A stretch of 64,000 nt of DNA from Bartonella sp. ML70XJBT.G (GCF_028618575.1 NZ_JAQITA010000002.1:62001-126000), one strand, 5' to 3'; positions 46,196 through 58,916 are shown, counted from the first letter of the stretch. The notes: generated from the sequence alone by a model not told the origin. A program made the numbers and translations.

Positions 46196-47493
46196 TGTTA
46201 CTCAGGTCACACCATCTGGGGGGACGTAAAACACGTTTTTTAACGGTTCTTGATGTTGGCTCAAGTAAGATTGTTTGTCTTATTGCTTGTTTGCGTCCTT
46301 TGAAGCATGCGCATTATTTACATGGTCGTACACACTCTATGGAAATTTTAGGCTTTGGAGTGCAACGTTCGCGCGGTATCAAATCCGGTGTTGTAATGGA
46401 TATGTTTGCAGCAGAGCAATCTATAAGATTAGCAGTTGATGCAGCAGAAAAAATGGCTGGTTTGGTGGTGGATTCGGTGATTGTCAATTTTTCTTCAAGC
46501 CGGTTACAAAGTGCTCTTATCAACGGTATGGTACGTTTAAATGGCCGTGAAGTAACGCAGCGTGATGTGCGTGTGGCGTTTTCAGATGTTTCACGCAAGG
46601 CTTTTGATGCTGAGCGTCATATTATGCATTCAGTTCCGGTTTCTTATGTTTTGGATGGAGATAAAGGCATTTCTGATCCTGTTGGAATGACGGGGGAAAC
46701 ATTTGGTGTGGATGTGCATGTGGTGACAGCAGAAACTGCGCCTTTGCGTAATTTAGAAACTTGCATTAATCGCGCGCATTTGAGTGTCGAAGCAATGGTT
46801 GCAACGCCCTTTGCAAGTGGTCTTGCTGTGTTGATGAATGAGGAGGCGCATTTAGGGGCGGCATGTATTGATTTTGGTGGTGGAACAACAACATTTTCAG
46901 TGTTTTTCGAGGGAAAGTTTGTTCATGCGGATGCTTTAGCCGTTGGTGGAAATCATGTGACTCTTGATGTCGCGCGTGGATTCTCTATGTCTCTTACAGA
47001 GGCAGAACGTTTAAAAGTTGTCTATGGTTCAGCGCTTCCGTCAAGTGCTGATGAGCAACATATGATTAATGTGGCGGAGATAGGGAGCGAACAGCGTGAA
47101 ACGCAATATCCTCGTGCTGTTCTTGGTCGTATCATTCGTGCACGTGTTGAAGAAATCTTAGAGATGGTACGTGATTGTTTAAATCGTTCTGGTTTTGCTC
47201 ACATTATTGGTAAGCGTGTCATTTTAACTGGCGGTGCAAGCCAATTAACAGGATTGCCAGAGATGGCACGTACTATTTTGGGAAGAAATGTTCGTATTGG
47301 GCGGCCTTTGGGTATTTCGAGGCTTCCTTCCCTTGCAAAAGGGGCGGCGTTTACATCTGCTGTTGGATTGTTAATTTATCCACAATTGGTGGGCTTTGAA
47401 GAAAAAACAATGAAGACTGCAGTGAATCATTTATCGGTGGGCACGCGTGGGTATTTACAGCGTGTTGGTCAGTGGTTGCGTGAGAGTTTTTAG
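46195..47493 (+). CDS. ftsA: cell division protein FtsA
   Basis: FtsA is the actin-like ATPase that ties FtsZ filaments to the membrane. Actin-fold motifs: TVLDVGSSKIVCLIA (phosphate 1), the SHS2/1C domain with MHSVPVSYVLDG, GAACIDFGGGTTTFSVF (phosphate 2), VILTGGASQLTGLPEMA (adenosine), and a C-terminal amphipathic helix (VGQWLRESF) that binds membrane. The length is about 432 residues. GGGAG lies 6 bases before ATG 46195; ATG 46192 is an alternative. It follows ftsQ without a gap. Confidence 0.95.
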   Translation: MLLRSHHLGGRKTRFLTVLDVGSSKIVCLIACLRPLKHAHYLHGRTHSMEILGFGVQRSRGIKSGVVMDMFAAEQSIRLAVDAAEKMAGLVVDSVIVNFSSSRLQSALINGMVRLNGREVTQRDVRVAFSDVSRKAFDAERHIMHSVPVSYVLDGDKGISDPVGMTGETFGVDVHVVTAETAPLRNLETCINRAHLSVEAMVATPFASGLAVLMNEEAHLGAACIDFGGGTTTFSVFFEGKFVHADALAVGGNHVTLDVARGFSMSLTEAERLKVVYGSALPSSADEQHMINVAEIGSEQRETQYPRAVLGRIIRARVEEILEMVRDCLNRSGFAHIIGKRVILTGGASQLTGLPEMARTILGRNVRIGRPLGISRLPSLAKGAAFTSAVGLLIYPQLVGFEEKTMKTAVNHLSVGTRGYLQRVGQWLRESF

Positions 47494-47563
47494 TTAAGTT
47501 TGTTGTATAGGAAGTTAAATTTCATCGCTTGGGCTGGCGATGTCTTATGGGAAGGAAAAGGAA

Positions 47564-49333
47564 ATGACGATTAATCTGCATCGGCCAGATATCGCGGAAT
47601 TAAAGCCACGTATTACCGTTTTTGGTGTTGGCGGTGGTGGCGGGAATGCCGTGAATAATATGATTAATGCTGGTCTTCAGGGAGTTGATTTTGTTGTTGC
47701 GAATACAGATGCGCAGGCTTTGGCTATGTCAAAGGCGGAACGCGTTATCCAACTTGGTGCGGCAGTCACAGAAGGATTAGGGGCTGGTGCTTTGCCAGAA
47801 GTGGGGCAAGCGGCTGCAGAAGAATGTATTGATGAAATTATCGATCATCTGGCAGATTCCCATATGGTTTTTATTACTGCTGGTATGGGTGGAGGTACCG
47901 GAACAGGGGCGGCGCCTGTTGTGGCTCGCGCTGCGCGTGAAAAAGGTATTTTAACTGTTGGTGTGGTGACAAAGCCATTTCAGTTTGAAGGTGCACGCCG
48001 TATGAAAACGGCAGAGGCTGGTATTGAAGAATTACAAAAGTCTGTTGATACATTAATTGTTATTCCTAATCAGAACCTTTTCCGTATCGCCGATGAAAAG
48101 ACAACCTTTGCTGATGCTTTTGCTATGGCTGATCAAGTGCTTTATTCTGGTGTTGCTTCCATTACAGATCTCATGATTAAAGAGGGACTTATTAATCTTG
48201 ATTTTGCGGATGTTCGTTCTGTTATGCACGAAATGGGTCGAGCGATGATGGGAACTGGTGAGGCGTCTGGTGAAGGTCGTGCTTTGAATGCTGCTGAAGC
48301 GGCTATTGCAAACCCACTGTTGGATGATACTTCTATGCGTGGTGCTCGTGGCTTGCTCATTTCTATTACGGGTGGTCGTGATATGACGCTCTTTGAAGTT
48401 GATGAGGCTGCTAATCGTATTCGCGAAGAAGTGGATGCGGATGCAAATGTTATCTTTGGTGCTATTGACGATGAGTCCTTAGAGGGTGTTATTCGTGTAT
48501 CCGTGGTTGCAACGGGTATTGATCGTGAGATGAGTGATGTGATTCAATCTTCTCATCCTCAAAGTCACAGACCAGCAGCTCCAATTCGCAAAAGTGATCC
48601 CAGCATGGCGCAGAGTTCTTTTCATGTTCCGTCACCTCCATTGCGTTCTGAGTCAATGGTAGAGGTGATCGAAGCACTTGAAATAGAAAAAGGTAAATCG
48701 ACAGGGGAACAGTTTCGTCCTAAAAGTCAGATTTTTGCACAACCTGCAGATGCTGTTGCTGTACGGAATGCAAGCGCTGCTTCCTATGGATCGAGTTCTG
48801 TACATGGGCAGATGGCAAATGCGCCACGTATGCAAGTAAGCCGTGGTTCTCAGCAGTCTGTGGTTGCTCCAGTGAGTATGGAGGCTACAGCACATGTCCT
48901 TGATGAGATGGCAGATGTTGTACAGCAGAAAGAGAAGCAAGTGCAACAAAGACAAGCACAACAGATGCAAGCACGTCCACCTATGCGTATGCCTGAATTA
49001 AAGGATTTTCCTCCTGTTGCGCATAGTCAACAGGGGAGCGCAGCAGCTAGCGAACAGGGGCCTCGCAATCTTTGGCAGCGTTTGAAACAAAGTTTAACAC
49101 ATCGTGAGGAAGCTGAACCAGAAGCTCGATTGGAGCCTGCTGTAAATTCTTCTCAGCAGCAAGAAACGCAGGTTTATAATAAAAATTCTCGGGCGCTTTC
49201 TCAAGATGCTTCTGTTTATGTTCCACGTCGTTCTGGTGCGTTGCATCCCCATGTGCCGGAAGATCAGCGTAATTTTATCAATGAAGAGGATCAGTTGGAA
49301 ATACCAGCGTTTTTACGTCGTCAGGTCAATTAA
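47564..49333 (+). CDS. ftsZ: cell division protein FtsZ
   Basis: FtsZ is the tubulin-like GTPase that forms the division ring. From ATG 47564 (AAGGAAAAGGAA just upstream) the protein is 589 residues. Seen: [16 protein letters not shown], the tubulin signature [12 protein letters not shown] at 109-120, T7-loop region [11 protein letters not shown], and a complete GTPase core to about 315. A long low-complexity linker (about 320-570, rich in Gln, Ser, Ala, Met) follows, then the conserved C-terminal peptide EIPAFLRRQ that binds FtsA. The long linker is normal for Rhizobiales and about 200 residues longer than in E. coli. ATG 47540 is an unlikely longer start. Confidence 0.96.
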   Translation: MTINLHRPDIAELKPRITVFGVGGGGGNAVNNMINAGLQGVDFVVANTDAQALAMSKAERVIQLGAAVTEGLGAGALPEVGQAAAEECIDEIIDHLADSHMVFITAGMGGGTGTGAAPVVARAAREKGILTVGVVTKPFQFEGARRMKTAEAGIEELQKSVDTLIVIPNQNLFRIADEKTTFADAFAMADQVLYSGVASITDLMIKEGLINLDFADVRSVMHEMGRAMMGTGEASGEGRALNAAEAAIANPLLDDTSMRGARGLLISITGGRDMTLFEVDEAANRIREEVDADANVIFGAIDDESLEGVIRVSVVATGIDREMSDVIQSSHPQSHRPAAPIRKSDPSMAQSSFHVPSPPLRSESMVEVIEALEIEKGKSTGEQFRPKSQIFAQPADAVAVRNASAASYGSSSVHGQMANAPRMQVSRGSQQSVVAPVSMEATAHVLDEMADVVQQKEKQVQQRQAQQMQARPPMRMPELKDFPPVAHSQQGSAAASEQGPRNLWQRLKQSLTHREEAEPEARLEPAVNSSQQQETQVYNKNSRALSQDASVYVPRRSGALHPHVPEDQRNFINEEDQLEIPAFLRRQVN

Positions 49334-49450
49334 TGGGCTAAAAGTGAAGAAAAGAGTTTTTTCACCTCTTCTGTAAAAGCGGAAAAGTAAAGTATAAAAG
49401 CTTTGGGGGGTAAAATATACTAGACTTTTGAAAAAATGTTCTGTTTTTTA

Positions 49451-49484
49451 TGAACCCGCTTAGTAATAAGTGGGTTCATAATTT
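49451..49484 (+). terminator. probable terminator after ftsZ
   Basis: TGAACCCGCTTA (49451-49462) pairs with TAAGTGGGTTCA (49467-49478), 11 Watson-Crick pairs and one G-T, around a GTAA tetraloop; TAATTTG follows. It probably ends the dcw transcript before lpxC, though the T run is short. Confidence 0.6.
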
Positions 49485-49555
49485 GCTATGAATATCATTT
49501 TTATCGTTTTATAAATATTTTTTACGTTTCTAAACAATATTTATAAAGTGCTATC

Positions 49556-50428
49556 ATGATGTTGGTACAAAAATATCAGTCTACTCTTAAAAAAGCTGTG
49601 ACATTTAAGGGATATGGTGTTCATAGTGGGTGTTTATCTGTGGTGAAAGTTTGTCCGGCTCATGTGGGAAATGGTATTGTTTTTAAGCGTTGTGGATTAG
49701 ATGGAAAAGAACAGATATTTCAAGCACATGCATCGCAAATAGGAGCGACTGAATTATCAACAGTGCTTGGGCATGGAGAGTTTAGAATTGAAACGATTGA
49801 ACATTTGATGGCTGCAATCGTTGCTTACAATTTGGATAATCTCATTATTGAAGTGTCGAGTTATGAGATCCCTATTTTGGATGGAGCTGCTTGGCAATAT
49901 TGTCAAGCTTTTGAAGAAGTTGGCATTGTACAGCAAAATGCTTTGCGTTGTTATTTCATTATAAAAAAGCCACTGCGGATTGAAGGAGCTCATGGTATGG
50001 CAGAGTTTTTGCCATTTGATGGGCGTCGTTTCGATATAACAATCTCTTTTCCTTCTTCTGTTATTGGAAATCAACATTTCAATTTTGATCTTACCACAAA
50101 AGGGTTTCGAGATGAGTTGTCACGTGCCCGTACTTTTGGTTTTGTCAAAGACGTGGAAAAATTATGGAGTTCTGGAAAGGGGTTAGGCGCTTCGTTAGAA
50201 AATTCTCTTATCATCGATCTTGATGATAAAATCATGAATTCAGATGGTCCTTATTGGCAAGATGAATGTGTACGGCACAAAATGCTTGATGCGATTGGTG
50301 ATACGGCTTTACTTGGCGCGCCTTTTATTGGATTATTTCGTTCCTATTGTAGTGGACATAGGATGAATTCGCAATTGGTGAAGGCTGTTTTAGCAGACGA
50401 ATCATGCTATGAAGAAAGCTACTTATAG
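49556..50428 (+). CDS. lpxC: UDP-3-O-acyl-N-acetylglucosamine deacetylase
   Basis: LpxC catalyses the committed, zinc-dependent step of lipid A synthesis. N-terminal domain: TLKKAVTFKGYGVHSG and IETIEHLMAAI with the zinc His; later PILDGAAW, SRARTFGFVKDVEKLW and HKMLDAIGDTALLGAPF with the other zinc ligands and catalytic residues. The length, 290 residues, is slightly short, with a brief C-terminal tail. ATG 49556 and 49559 are adjacent options and the ribosome site is weak. It is separated from ftsZ by a terminator. Confidence 0.95.
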   Translation: MMLVQKYQSTLKKAVTFKGYGVHSGCLSVVKVCPAHVGNGIVFKRCGLDGKEQIFQAHASQIGATELSTVLGHGEFRIETIEHLMAAIVAYNLDNLIIEVSSYEIPILDGAAWQYCQAFEEVGIVQQNALRCYFIIKKPLRIEGAHGMAEFLPFDGRRFDITISFPSSVIGNQHFNFDLTTKGFRDELSRARTFGFVKDVEKLWSSGKGLGASLENSLIIDLDDKIMNSDGPYWQDECVRHKMLDAIGDTALLGAPFIGLFRSYCSGHRMNSQLVKAVLADESCYEESYL

Positions 50429-50597
50429 GGTGGGACAAAAAAATTGAAAAGATTTCCTTAAAGTCTGTTTGATTTTTAAGGGGATGATCCGTTTTAAGCT
50501 GCTAAATTGGTTAGTGGATTCTCAAGTGATATGGTATAAGAACTTCTCATAAACAATTTTTGCTACAAGGTGATATTCTCTGGAGGCCGGAAGAACT

Positions 50598-51491
50598 ATG
50601 ATAAAATCTTATGTATGTATTGAAAATATGGCATATAGGAAATCTAACATTGTATGCAAGGTATTGGGGGTGATGCTTTTGGGGAGCACCTGCATGTTAG
50701 CGGGTTGTTTATTTAAAGAGAAAAATACCCTTGATCCATCTGCGTATGTTTTAAAAATGGATCCACCAGATGTTCTCTATAATCAGGCACTCGCAAGCCT
50801 TGAGAATGGAAAACTTAGCGATGCGTCGAAAAAGTTTCTTACCATTGAAAAGCAGTATGCTTATACGGATTTTGGGCGTAAAGCCTTAGTGATGGGTGCT
50901 TTTACAAATTATCGACTCGGCAAATATGATGATTCAATTAGTATGGCTCAGCGCTATATTACGCTTTACCCAGGGTCAGATGATTCTGCTTATGCTTATT
51001 ATATTATAGGTCTTTCTTCTTTCCGTCGGATTCCTGATGTTACACGAGATCAGCGCGATACAAAACGTGCTATTGCTGCTATGCAGCTTCTCATAGAGCG
51101 TTATCCAAATTCTGAATATGTCAAGGATGCTCAAGACAAAATACGTTTTGGGCGAGAACAGTTGGCTGGTAAAGAGATGCAGGTTGGTCGTTATTATGAA
51201 GAAGGACGGCGTTATCTTGCAGCAAGTAGGAGATTTCGTACAGTTGTTGAGGAGTATTCCGATACAAATCAGGTTGAAGAGGCACTTTTTCGCTTAACAG
51301 AAGTGAATCTTGCTCTTGGTTTGACAACAGAAGCACAGACAGCAGCGGCTATTTTAGGACGTAATTATCCAAAAAGTGAGTGGTATAAATTTGCTTATAA
51401 TTTGTTGCACAAGAATAGCATATCGCCACAGGAGCATAAATCTTCTTGGATCTCACGTGCTTTAGGTGGTGAGAAGAATAGGGTACGTTGA
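50598..51491 (+). CDS. bamD: outer membrane assembly lipoprotein BamD
   Basis: BamD is the essential lipoprotein partner of BamA in inserting outer-membrane beta-barrels. A signal peptide ends in the lipobox MLAGC with lipidated Cys37; the mature part has five tetratricopeptide repeats (LYNQALASLENGKLSDASKK, ALVMGAFTNYRLGKYDDSIS, YIIGLSSFRR, DAQDKIRFGREQLAGKEMQV, ALFRLTEVNLALGLTTEAQT). ATG 50598 has GGAGG and GGAAG close upstream; ATG 50628 would shorten the signal peptide and also works. The length is 297 residues. recN follows after six bases. Confidence 0.94.
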   Translation: MIKSYVCIENMAYRKSNIVCKVLGVMLLGSTCMLAGCLFKEKNTLDPSAYVLKMDPPDVLYNQALASLENGKLSDASKKFLTIEKQYAYTDFGRKALVMGAFTNYRLGKYDDSISMAQRYITLYPGSDDSAYAYYIIGLSSFRRIPDVTRDQRDTKRAIAAMQLLIERYPNSEYVKDAQDKIRFGREQLAGKEMQVGRYYEEGRRYLAASRRFRTVVEEYSDTNQVEEALFRLTEVNLALGLTTEAQTAAAILGRNYPKSEWYKFAYNLLHKNSISPQEHKSSWISRALGGEKNRVR

Positions 51492-51497
51492 TTCTCT

Positions 51498-53159
51498 ATG
51501 CTGGTACAGCTTTCGGTTCATAATATTGTTTTGATCGAAACGCTTGATGTTCATTTTACAGCCGGTTTGTCTGTTTTAACTGGAGAAACGGGTGCTGGAA
51601 AGTCTATTTTACTAGATGCTTTATCGTTAGCTCTGGGCGGACGTGGTGATGCCTCTCTGGTGCGTCATGGTGCTGCTCACGGGCAGGTGACGGCTGTCTT
51701 TGATGTCCCTGTTTTGCATCCTGTGCGTCAGTTGATTCGTGAAAATGGTTTTGATGATGAAGGCGATATTATTTTACGGCGTGTGCAATCGAGTGATGGT
51801 CGTAGTCGTGGCTTTATCAATGATCAGATAGCCAGTGTTGCTTTGATGCGTAATATTGGACGTCAGTTGGTTGAAATCCATGGTCAGCATGATGATCGCG
51901 CGCTTGTTGATGTTGCCACACATCGTCAATTATTAGATGCCTTTGGTGGGCTTGAGGATGAGACAGAAAATGTGCGGCAATGTTATAGGGTATGGCATGA
52001 ATGTGAAGAGCGTTTGCAGCAACAGCGTCTTAAAATAGAAAATGCAATGCGCGAGGCTGAATATCTTCGCTCTTGTGTGGAAGAACTTGAAAAGCTTGAT
52101 TTTCAAGTTGGTGAAGAGGAATCTCTCTCTCTTCGGCGCGCAGATATGCTTAAATTGGAAAAAATAGCCACGGATATTAAGGAAGCTGATGATCTTTTAA
52201 GTGGTCAAAAATCACCAATTCCTGTCCTTTCCAATTTGGTGAGGCGTTTGGAACGCAAAATTCATGAGGCAGAAGAACTTATTGCTCCTGTGGTAAAATC
52301 TCTTGATGAGGCATTGTGTGCACTTGCAACAGCACAAGAAGGAATCGAGGCGGCAGTGCGGGCATTGGATTTTGAACCAGATGAATTGGAACGGATAGAA
52401 GAACGTCTTTTTGCCCTTCGTGGTTTTGCTCGCAAATATCAGGTTTCTGCCGATGAATTGGTGCAGTTGCGCGATAAAATGAATGCTGAACTTGCTGATT
52501 TTGAAGAGGCGCAAATCACATTAGCACGTTTTGAAGATGAGGCGGGGCAAGCAAAAAAAAATTATGATACATTCGCACAAGCCTTATCAATAAAGCGTCG
52601 AGAAGTGGCAAAGCACTTGTCTGCAAGTGTTATGGCAGAGCTGCCAGCATTGAAATTAGAAAAGGCAGAATTTATTGTTGAAATGCAAAGTGATGTTGAA
52701 AGACGAAGTGCAGAAGGGATAGACCGTATTGAATATTTTGTTCGGACCAATCCTGGAACACGTGCTGGGCCAATGTTGAGTGTTGCTTCTGGTGGTGAGT
52801 TATCTCGTTTTTTATTGGCATTAAAAGTTGTGTTATCCGATCGTGGGTCGGCTCCTACACTGATTTTTGATGAAATTGATACAGGTGTGGGGGGAGCTGT
52901 TGCCGCAGCTATTGGGCAACGGTTGCAACGTTTATCGGAAAGAATTCAGGTTTTTGCTATTACACATGCACCCCAAGTCGCATCAAAAGCGCATAGTCAT
53001 TTTCTTATCTCGAAGATGGAAAATGATGATAAAGGCTGTTTTGTGACAGCTATTCATAAAATGGAAGAGCATGAACGTGCAGAAGAAATTGCTCGTATGT
53101 TGGCAGGAGAACAGATTACTGAAGAAGCGCGTGCAGCTGCTCAAAAGCTTCTCGCATAA
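51498..53159 (+). CDS. recN: DNA repair protein RecN
   Basis: RecN is an SMC-like ATPase acting early in double-strand break repair. Head: LSVHNIVLIETLDVHFTAGL and Walker A GETGAGKS at 29-36; two coiled-coil arms around about 160-360; then the signature LSVASGGELSRFLLALKVVL, Walker B LIFDEIDTGVGG and the FAITHAPQVASKAHSHFLIS segment. The 553-residue length is normal. It is probably co-transcribed with bamD. Confidence 0.95.
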   Translation: MLVQLSVHNIVLIETLDVHFTAGLSVLTGETGAGKSILLDALSLALGGRGDASLVRHGAAHGQVTAVFDVPVLHPVRQLIRENGFDDEGDIILRRVQSSDGRSRGFINDQIASVALMRNIGRQLVEIHGQHDDRALVDVATHRQLLDAFGGLEDETENVRQCYRVWHECEERLQQQRLKIENAMREAEYLRSCVEELEKLDFQVGEEESLSLRRADMLKLEKIATDIKEADDLLSGQKSPIPVLSNLVRRLERKIHEAEELIAPVVKSLDEALCALATAQEGIEAAVRALDFEPDELERIEERLFALRGFARKYQVSADELVQLRDKMNAELADFEEAQITLARFEDEAGQAKKNYDTFAQALSIKRREVAKHLSASVMAELPALKLEKAEFIVEMQSDVERRSAEGIDRIEYFVRTNPGTRAGPMLSVASGGELSRFLLALKVVLSDRGSAPTLIFDEIDTGVGGAVAAAIGQRLQRLSERIQVFAITHAPQVASKAHSHFLISKMENDDKGCFVTAIHKMEEHERAEEIARMLAGEQITEEARAAAQKLLA

Positions 53160-53278
53160 AGACTTGAGTCATAAAAGATTGCTTATCCATGAACTCATGA
53201 GAAAGCACGTGCTTATGGGGATTCTGTATGTGACAAAGAATTAAGTTTCTTATGGTTATAGTTCATCATTTGGAATAG

Positions 53279-55435
<2,157 letters not shown>

Positions 55436-56177
55436 GAGGTTTCTCACAAGTAGATGAATGGAGTAGTTTTAGTTATTCTTCCCAATGCCGGATTTTATGA
55501 ACATGAGAAGTTCCTATGTCACTCTGGAGAAGCTTATAATTTTTCTTCAGAATGGTGACATAATAAGGAGATTTTTTTGCTTTGTTATGAGGAGAAAGAT
55601 ACAGCTTTTCATGTTTTGTGTGCTGATTTCAAGAATATTTTTCTACTCGTTTTTCAAAAAAATCGCATCACAGATGCAATGGAAGCACTCTCTTTTATTG
55701 CCAAGCAATAAATATATTTTTAATCTTGGAAAATTTGAAGAAATGGTGAGTAGGTTATTAAAGAATCCTTGTCAGAAAGGCATTTTTTGATATGGGGTTT
55801 TCTTTATTGAAAATAATTCTGAAATAGTATGTTTGAATTCGTGATTGGGTGCGTTTTTATACTGTTGATGATTGTGCAAAATGCCATAATGAATTGATTA
55901 TGGTCGGCATGATAGAGATTATACTAAGGATTATAATGAAAGTTTCTCGGTGAGAAAATAAGAGACAGAGCCGTATAGAGGCAGTAAGGGATCTCTTTGT
56001 TAAGATTAAGAATGCTCCAGTGACTATGCTCTGTTTTACGTGGATGCGTGTCTATCATATCAGCAAAAAAATGAATCCTCTAAGAAAAATATTTCCTGAT
56101 AGTCACATATTCTTTTCTTAAAGAGAAAAGGTTCAGTCTTTCGTAAGAAGCGCCAGAAGATGTTCATGCTCTCTGCT
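55436..56177. other. gap after ligA with an interrupted small ORF
   Basis: About 740 bases between ligA and the convergent aminopeptidase gene. The left part carries an 85-codon reading frame broken by one TGA (55454-55711, listed separately). The right part, from about 55790, has no credible ORF and no strong hairpin. Confidence 0.4.
55454..55711 (+). pseudogene. small ORF interrupted by a single in-frame TGA
   Basis: From ATG 55454 one frame stays coherent to TAA 55711 apart from TGA at 55556-55558. Before it: MNGVVLVILPNAGFYEHEKF and CHSGEAYNFSSEW. After it: EIFLLCYEEKDTAFHVLCAD and FKNIFLLVFQKNRITDAMEA. Composition is natural on both sides, which suggests a small soluble protein of 85 residues recently lost by one nonsense change. 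The overlapping frame at 55485-55790 has worse composition. I do not recognise a family. Confidence 0.42.
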
Positions 56178-58004
56178 TTAAAGGGGCATGGTTGCTTCTT
56201 TTGCCCATTTTTTCTCTTCTTCATTTAAGTAAGGTGCATTGGTCTGATAGACATGCGCATGGTAGTCGTTGAGCCATTGTCGTTCTTCCTGTGTTAAAAG
56301 CTCTGGAAGAATCAGTTTTCGGTCAATGGGACAGTTTGTGAGTGTTTCAAATGAGAGCATTTCTCTTTTTCCACCATTGATTTTTTGCGCAGGTTTTACA
56401 ATGAGCAAATTTTCAATACGAATACCAAAAGCCCCCTCGCGATAATACCCAGGTTCATTAGAAACAATCATTCCAGGAAGCAATTCTTGGCATCCTTTGC
56501 GTGAAATATTTTGCGGTCCTTCATGGACAGAGAGATAGGAGCCAACTCCATGACCTGTGCCATGGGCGTAATCAAAACCGGCGTTCCATAAGGAAATGCG
56601 TGCGAGAACATCAAGATCTTGTCCGCGTGTTCCTTTAGGAAAGCATGCCGTTGAAAGGGCAATCATGCCTTTGAGAACAAGAGTAAAACAACGTTTTTCT
56701 TCCTCTCCAATATTTCCAATGGCTACTGTGCGTGTGACATCTGTGGTGCCATCACGGTATTGTCCCCCTGAATCTACAAGATAAAGTTCACCAGCATTGA
56801 GTTGTCTATTTGTTTCATTTGTTACGCGGTAATGAACGATAGCACCATTTGCTCCTGCTGCGGAGATTGTATCAAAAGAGAGATCTTCCAGTTTTTTTCC
56901 CATTTCGTTCGCTGTATTTATACGGAACTCTTCTAATTTTTGAGCTGCTGAAATTTCATTCACAGTGCCTAATGTTTGTTTGTCTAACCAAGAAAAAAAA
57001 CGGGTGAGTGCGACCCCATCACACAGATGCGCTCTGCGTGCACCATCTAATTCTGTACTGTTTTTAATGGCACGGGGGAGAGCAGCAGGGTCGGTCAGTG
57101 TGATGAAAGACTTTCCATTTTCTTCAAGTACCGTGCGTAATTTTTCGCATGCTAATTGTGGATCTAGAGCAAACACTGTTCCTTTTTGAAGATCATCTTT
57201 GATTTTTGCAATAAACTGTTCTGGTTCATATAATTTTGCATAACGTTGCAGATATTGTTTTTGTTCTTCACCAAGCTTTTTGCTGTCAATAAATAAGGCA
57301 GGTTTTTCGTTAATGTGAATGAGAGCAAAACAAAGAACAAAAGGTGTATTAGACACATCATTGCCCCGTATATTGAATATCCATGCAATAGAAGAGGGGT
57401 CTGTAAAAATAAAAGCATCAGCATGGGCTTTTTTGATATTTTGCTGAATTAAATTTAGCTTTTCATCACTATCCCATCCTGCATATTGGAGAGGATGAAT
57501 TGACAGGGGAGATTGTGGGAATGGTGGTTGATCATGCCAGATAAGATCAATAGGATTTTGCCGAACTGCTATCAGCTTTCCACCTGCGTTTATTTCAAAT
57601 GTTTTTTTCAAGGTATCTATAGCAGCAATGGTGTGGAGCCATGGATCAAAGCCAATAAAAAGATTTTTTCCATTTTTTTCAAGCCATTGTGAGGGAGGAC
57701 AAGTTATGAGATCTTCATATTCAAAAATATGCGGATCAGTTTGTTGACGAACTTGGAGCTTATAGCGTCCATCGGTAAAGAGAATGGCTTGATTTTTTAA
57801 AATGAGTGCCACACCCGCTGATCCAGTAAAGCCAGTAAGCCAGCTAAGGCGTTGGGCGTGCGGGGGGACATATTCTCCTTGATGTTCATCGCTACGTGGA
57901 ACAAGGAAGCCATCTAACCCGAGACGTTCAAGCTCTTTACGAAGGGAGGAAATGCGTCCCGCAGCATGCGTGGGATTTGTTGTTGCTACAAAGGATTGAT
58001 ACAT
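56178..58004 (-). CDS. Xaa-Pro aminopeptidase (M24B, aminopeptidase P family)
   Basis: A 608-residue metallopeptidase of the long, eukaryote-like aminopeptidase P type: two creatinase-like N-terminal domains (RISSLRKELERLGLDGFLVP, then ITDPSSIAW-like FTDPSSIAWIFNIRGNDV), the pita-bread catalytic domain with metal ligands in LYLVDSGGQYRDGTTDVTRT, HGTGHGVGSYLSVHEGP and SNEPGYYREGAFGIRIEN, and a C-terminal domain (LNDYHAHVYQTNAPYLNEEE). It removes N-terminal residues before proline in the cytoplasm. AAGGA lies 8 bases upstream. It follows prmA after 14 bases in the same direction. Confidence 0.93.
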   Translation of the reverse strand: MYQSFVATTNPTHAAGRISSLRKELERLGLDGFLVPRSDEHQGEYVPPHAQRLSWLTGFTGSAGVALILKNQAILFTDGRYKLQVRQQTDPHIFEYEDLITCPPSQWLEKNGKNLFIGFDPWLHTIAAIDTLKKTFEINAGGKLIAVRQNPIDLIWHDQPPFPQSPLSIHPLQYAGWDSDEKLNLIQQNIKKAHADAFIFTDPSSIAWIFNIRGNDVSNTPFVLCFALIHINEKPALFIDSKKLGEEQKQYLQRYAKLYEPEQFIAKIKDDLQKGTVFALDPQLACEKLRTVLEENGKSFITLTDPAALPRAIKNSTELDGARRAHLCDGVALTRFFSWLDKQTLGTVNEISAAQKLEEFRINTANEMGKKLEDLSFDTISAAGANGAIVHYRVTNETNRQLNAGELYLVDSGGQYRDGTTDVTRTVAIGNIGEEEKRCFTLVLKGMIALSTACFPKGTRGQDLDVLARISLWNAGFDYAHGTGHGVGSYLSVHEGPQNISRKGCQELLPGMIVSNEPGYYREGAFGIRIENLLIVKPAQKINGGKREMLSFETLTNCPIDRKLILPELLTQEERQWLNDYHAHVYQTNAPYLNEEEKKWAKEATMPL

Positions 58005-58018
58005 AATAACCGTCCTTT

Positions 58019-58888
58019 TTATTTAAGATGTATCGTAACCCATCCTTGACGGTGGTATGTTTCAATATGTTTGAGACCTTGTTTTACATAAGCTTCTAGC
58101 ACATGGGAATGTTGTTCTTCAAGAATTCCAGAGAGTATGAGTGATCCACCGCTTTGGAGTGCTTGGACCATTTCTTGTGCAAGTTCAATGAGCGGGTTGG
58201 CAAGGATATTGGCAATAATAAGATCAAAAGGTGCACGAGATGCAATCTCTTCATGAGCAAAACCTGTTGCAGTAACAGCTGTAATATATTCTTTTACGCC
58301 ATTGAGTTCGATATTATGTTGGGCAACTTTGATCGCAATCGGGTCAATATCGGATGCAAGGACAGAAATCGGTTTGAGCATTGCGATGCCAATGGCTAAA
58401 ACTCCACTCCCCGTACCAAGATCAAGGGCATTTTGTGGATTTTCTTGCTTCATCACCTTGGCAATCATTTCTAAACAACCGGCGGTTGTTCCATGATGTC
58501 CAGTACCAAAAGCTTGATTTGCTTCAATTTCAATAGGAAAAATATTCTGTGGAATGTCCTTGCGGTTATGGCTTCCATGTACAAAAAAAGGACCAGCACG
58601 TACAGGTGTTAGCCCCTCAAGGCTTTGTTTAACCCAATCAATATTGGGCAAAATTTCACAGTTAATTTTATGAGGATCAACAGAAAGAATTTGTGCAAAA
58701 TGCTGCAAAATACGCTCTTGGTTTTCTTTATCTACATAGAGTGAAAGTTCATAAATGGCGTTTTTTTCATCAATCTCTGCAAGAGCAAGGGGGTATCCTT
58801 CTTCGTCAAAGGCTGTTTCCATAACAGTATATAGTTGTTCTGCTTCATTTTTAACAGCATTATAATACAGACGAATTTGTTGCGACAT
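58019..58888 (-). CDS. prmA: ribosomal protein L11 methyltransferase
   Basis: PrmA trimethylates ribosomal protein L11. The N-terminal substrate-recognition domain (about 1-95) is followed by a class I methyltransferase with AFGTGHHGTTAGCLEMI, SAM motif ALDLGTGSGVLAIG, VLASDIDPIAIKVAQHN and DLIIANILANPLIELAQ. The length is 289 residues. The start ATG 58888 has an AAAGA site. It is the middle gene of a SCO-prmA-aminopeptidase minus-strand group. Confidence 0.94.
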   Translation of the reverse strand: MSQQIRLYYNAVKNEAEQLYTVMETAFDEEGYPLALAEIDEKNAIYELSLYVDKENQERILQHFAQILSVDPHKINCEILPNIDWVKQSLEGLTPVRAGPFFVHGSHNRKDIPQNIFPIEIEANQAFGTGHHGTTAGCLEMIAKVMKQENPQNALDLGTGSGVLAIGIAMLKPISVLASDIDPIAIKVAQHNIELNGVKEYITAVTATGFAHEEIASRAPFDLIIANILANPLIELAQEMVQALQSGGSLILSGILEEQHSHVLEAYVKQGLKHIETYHRQGWVTIHLK

Positions 58889-58916
58889 TCTGTTCTTTCT
58901 TTAATCAGCTTTTTAT

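Noticed and set aside
47540-47563. Longer FtsZ start at 47540
   Set aside because: Family alignment and the AAGGAAAAGGAA site both favour ATG 47564.
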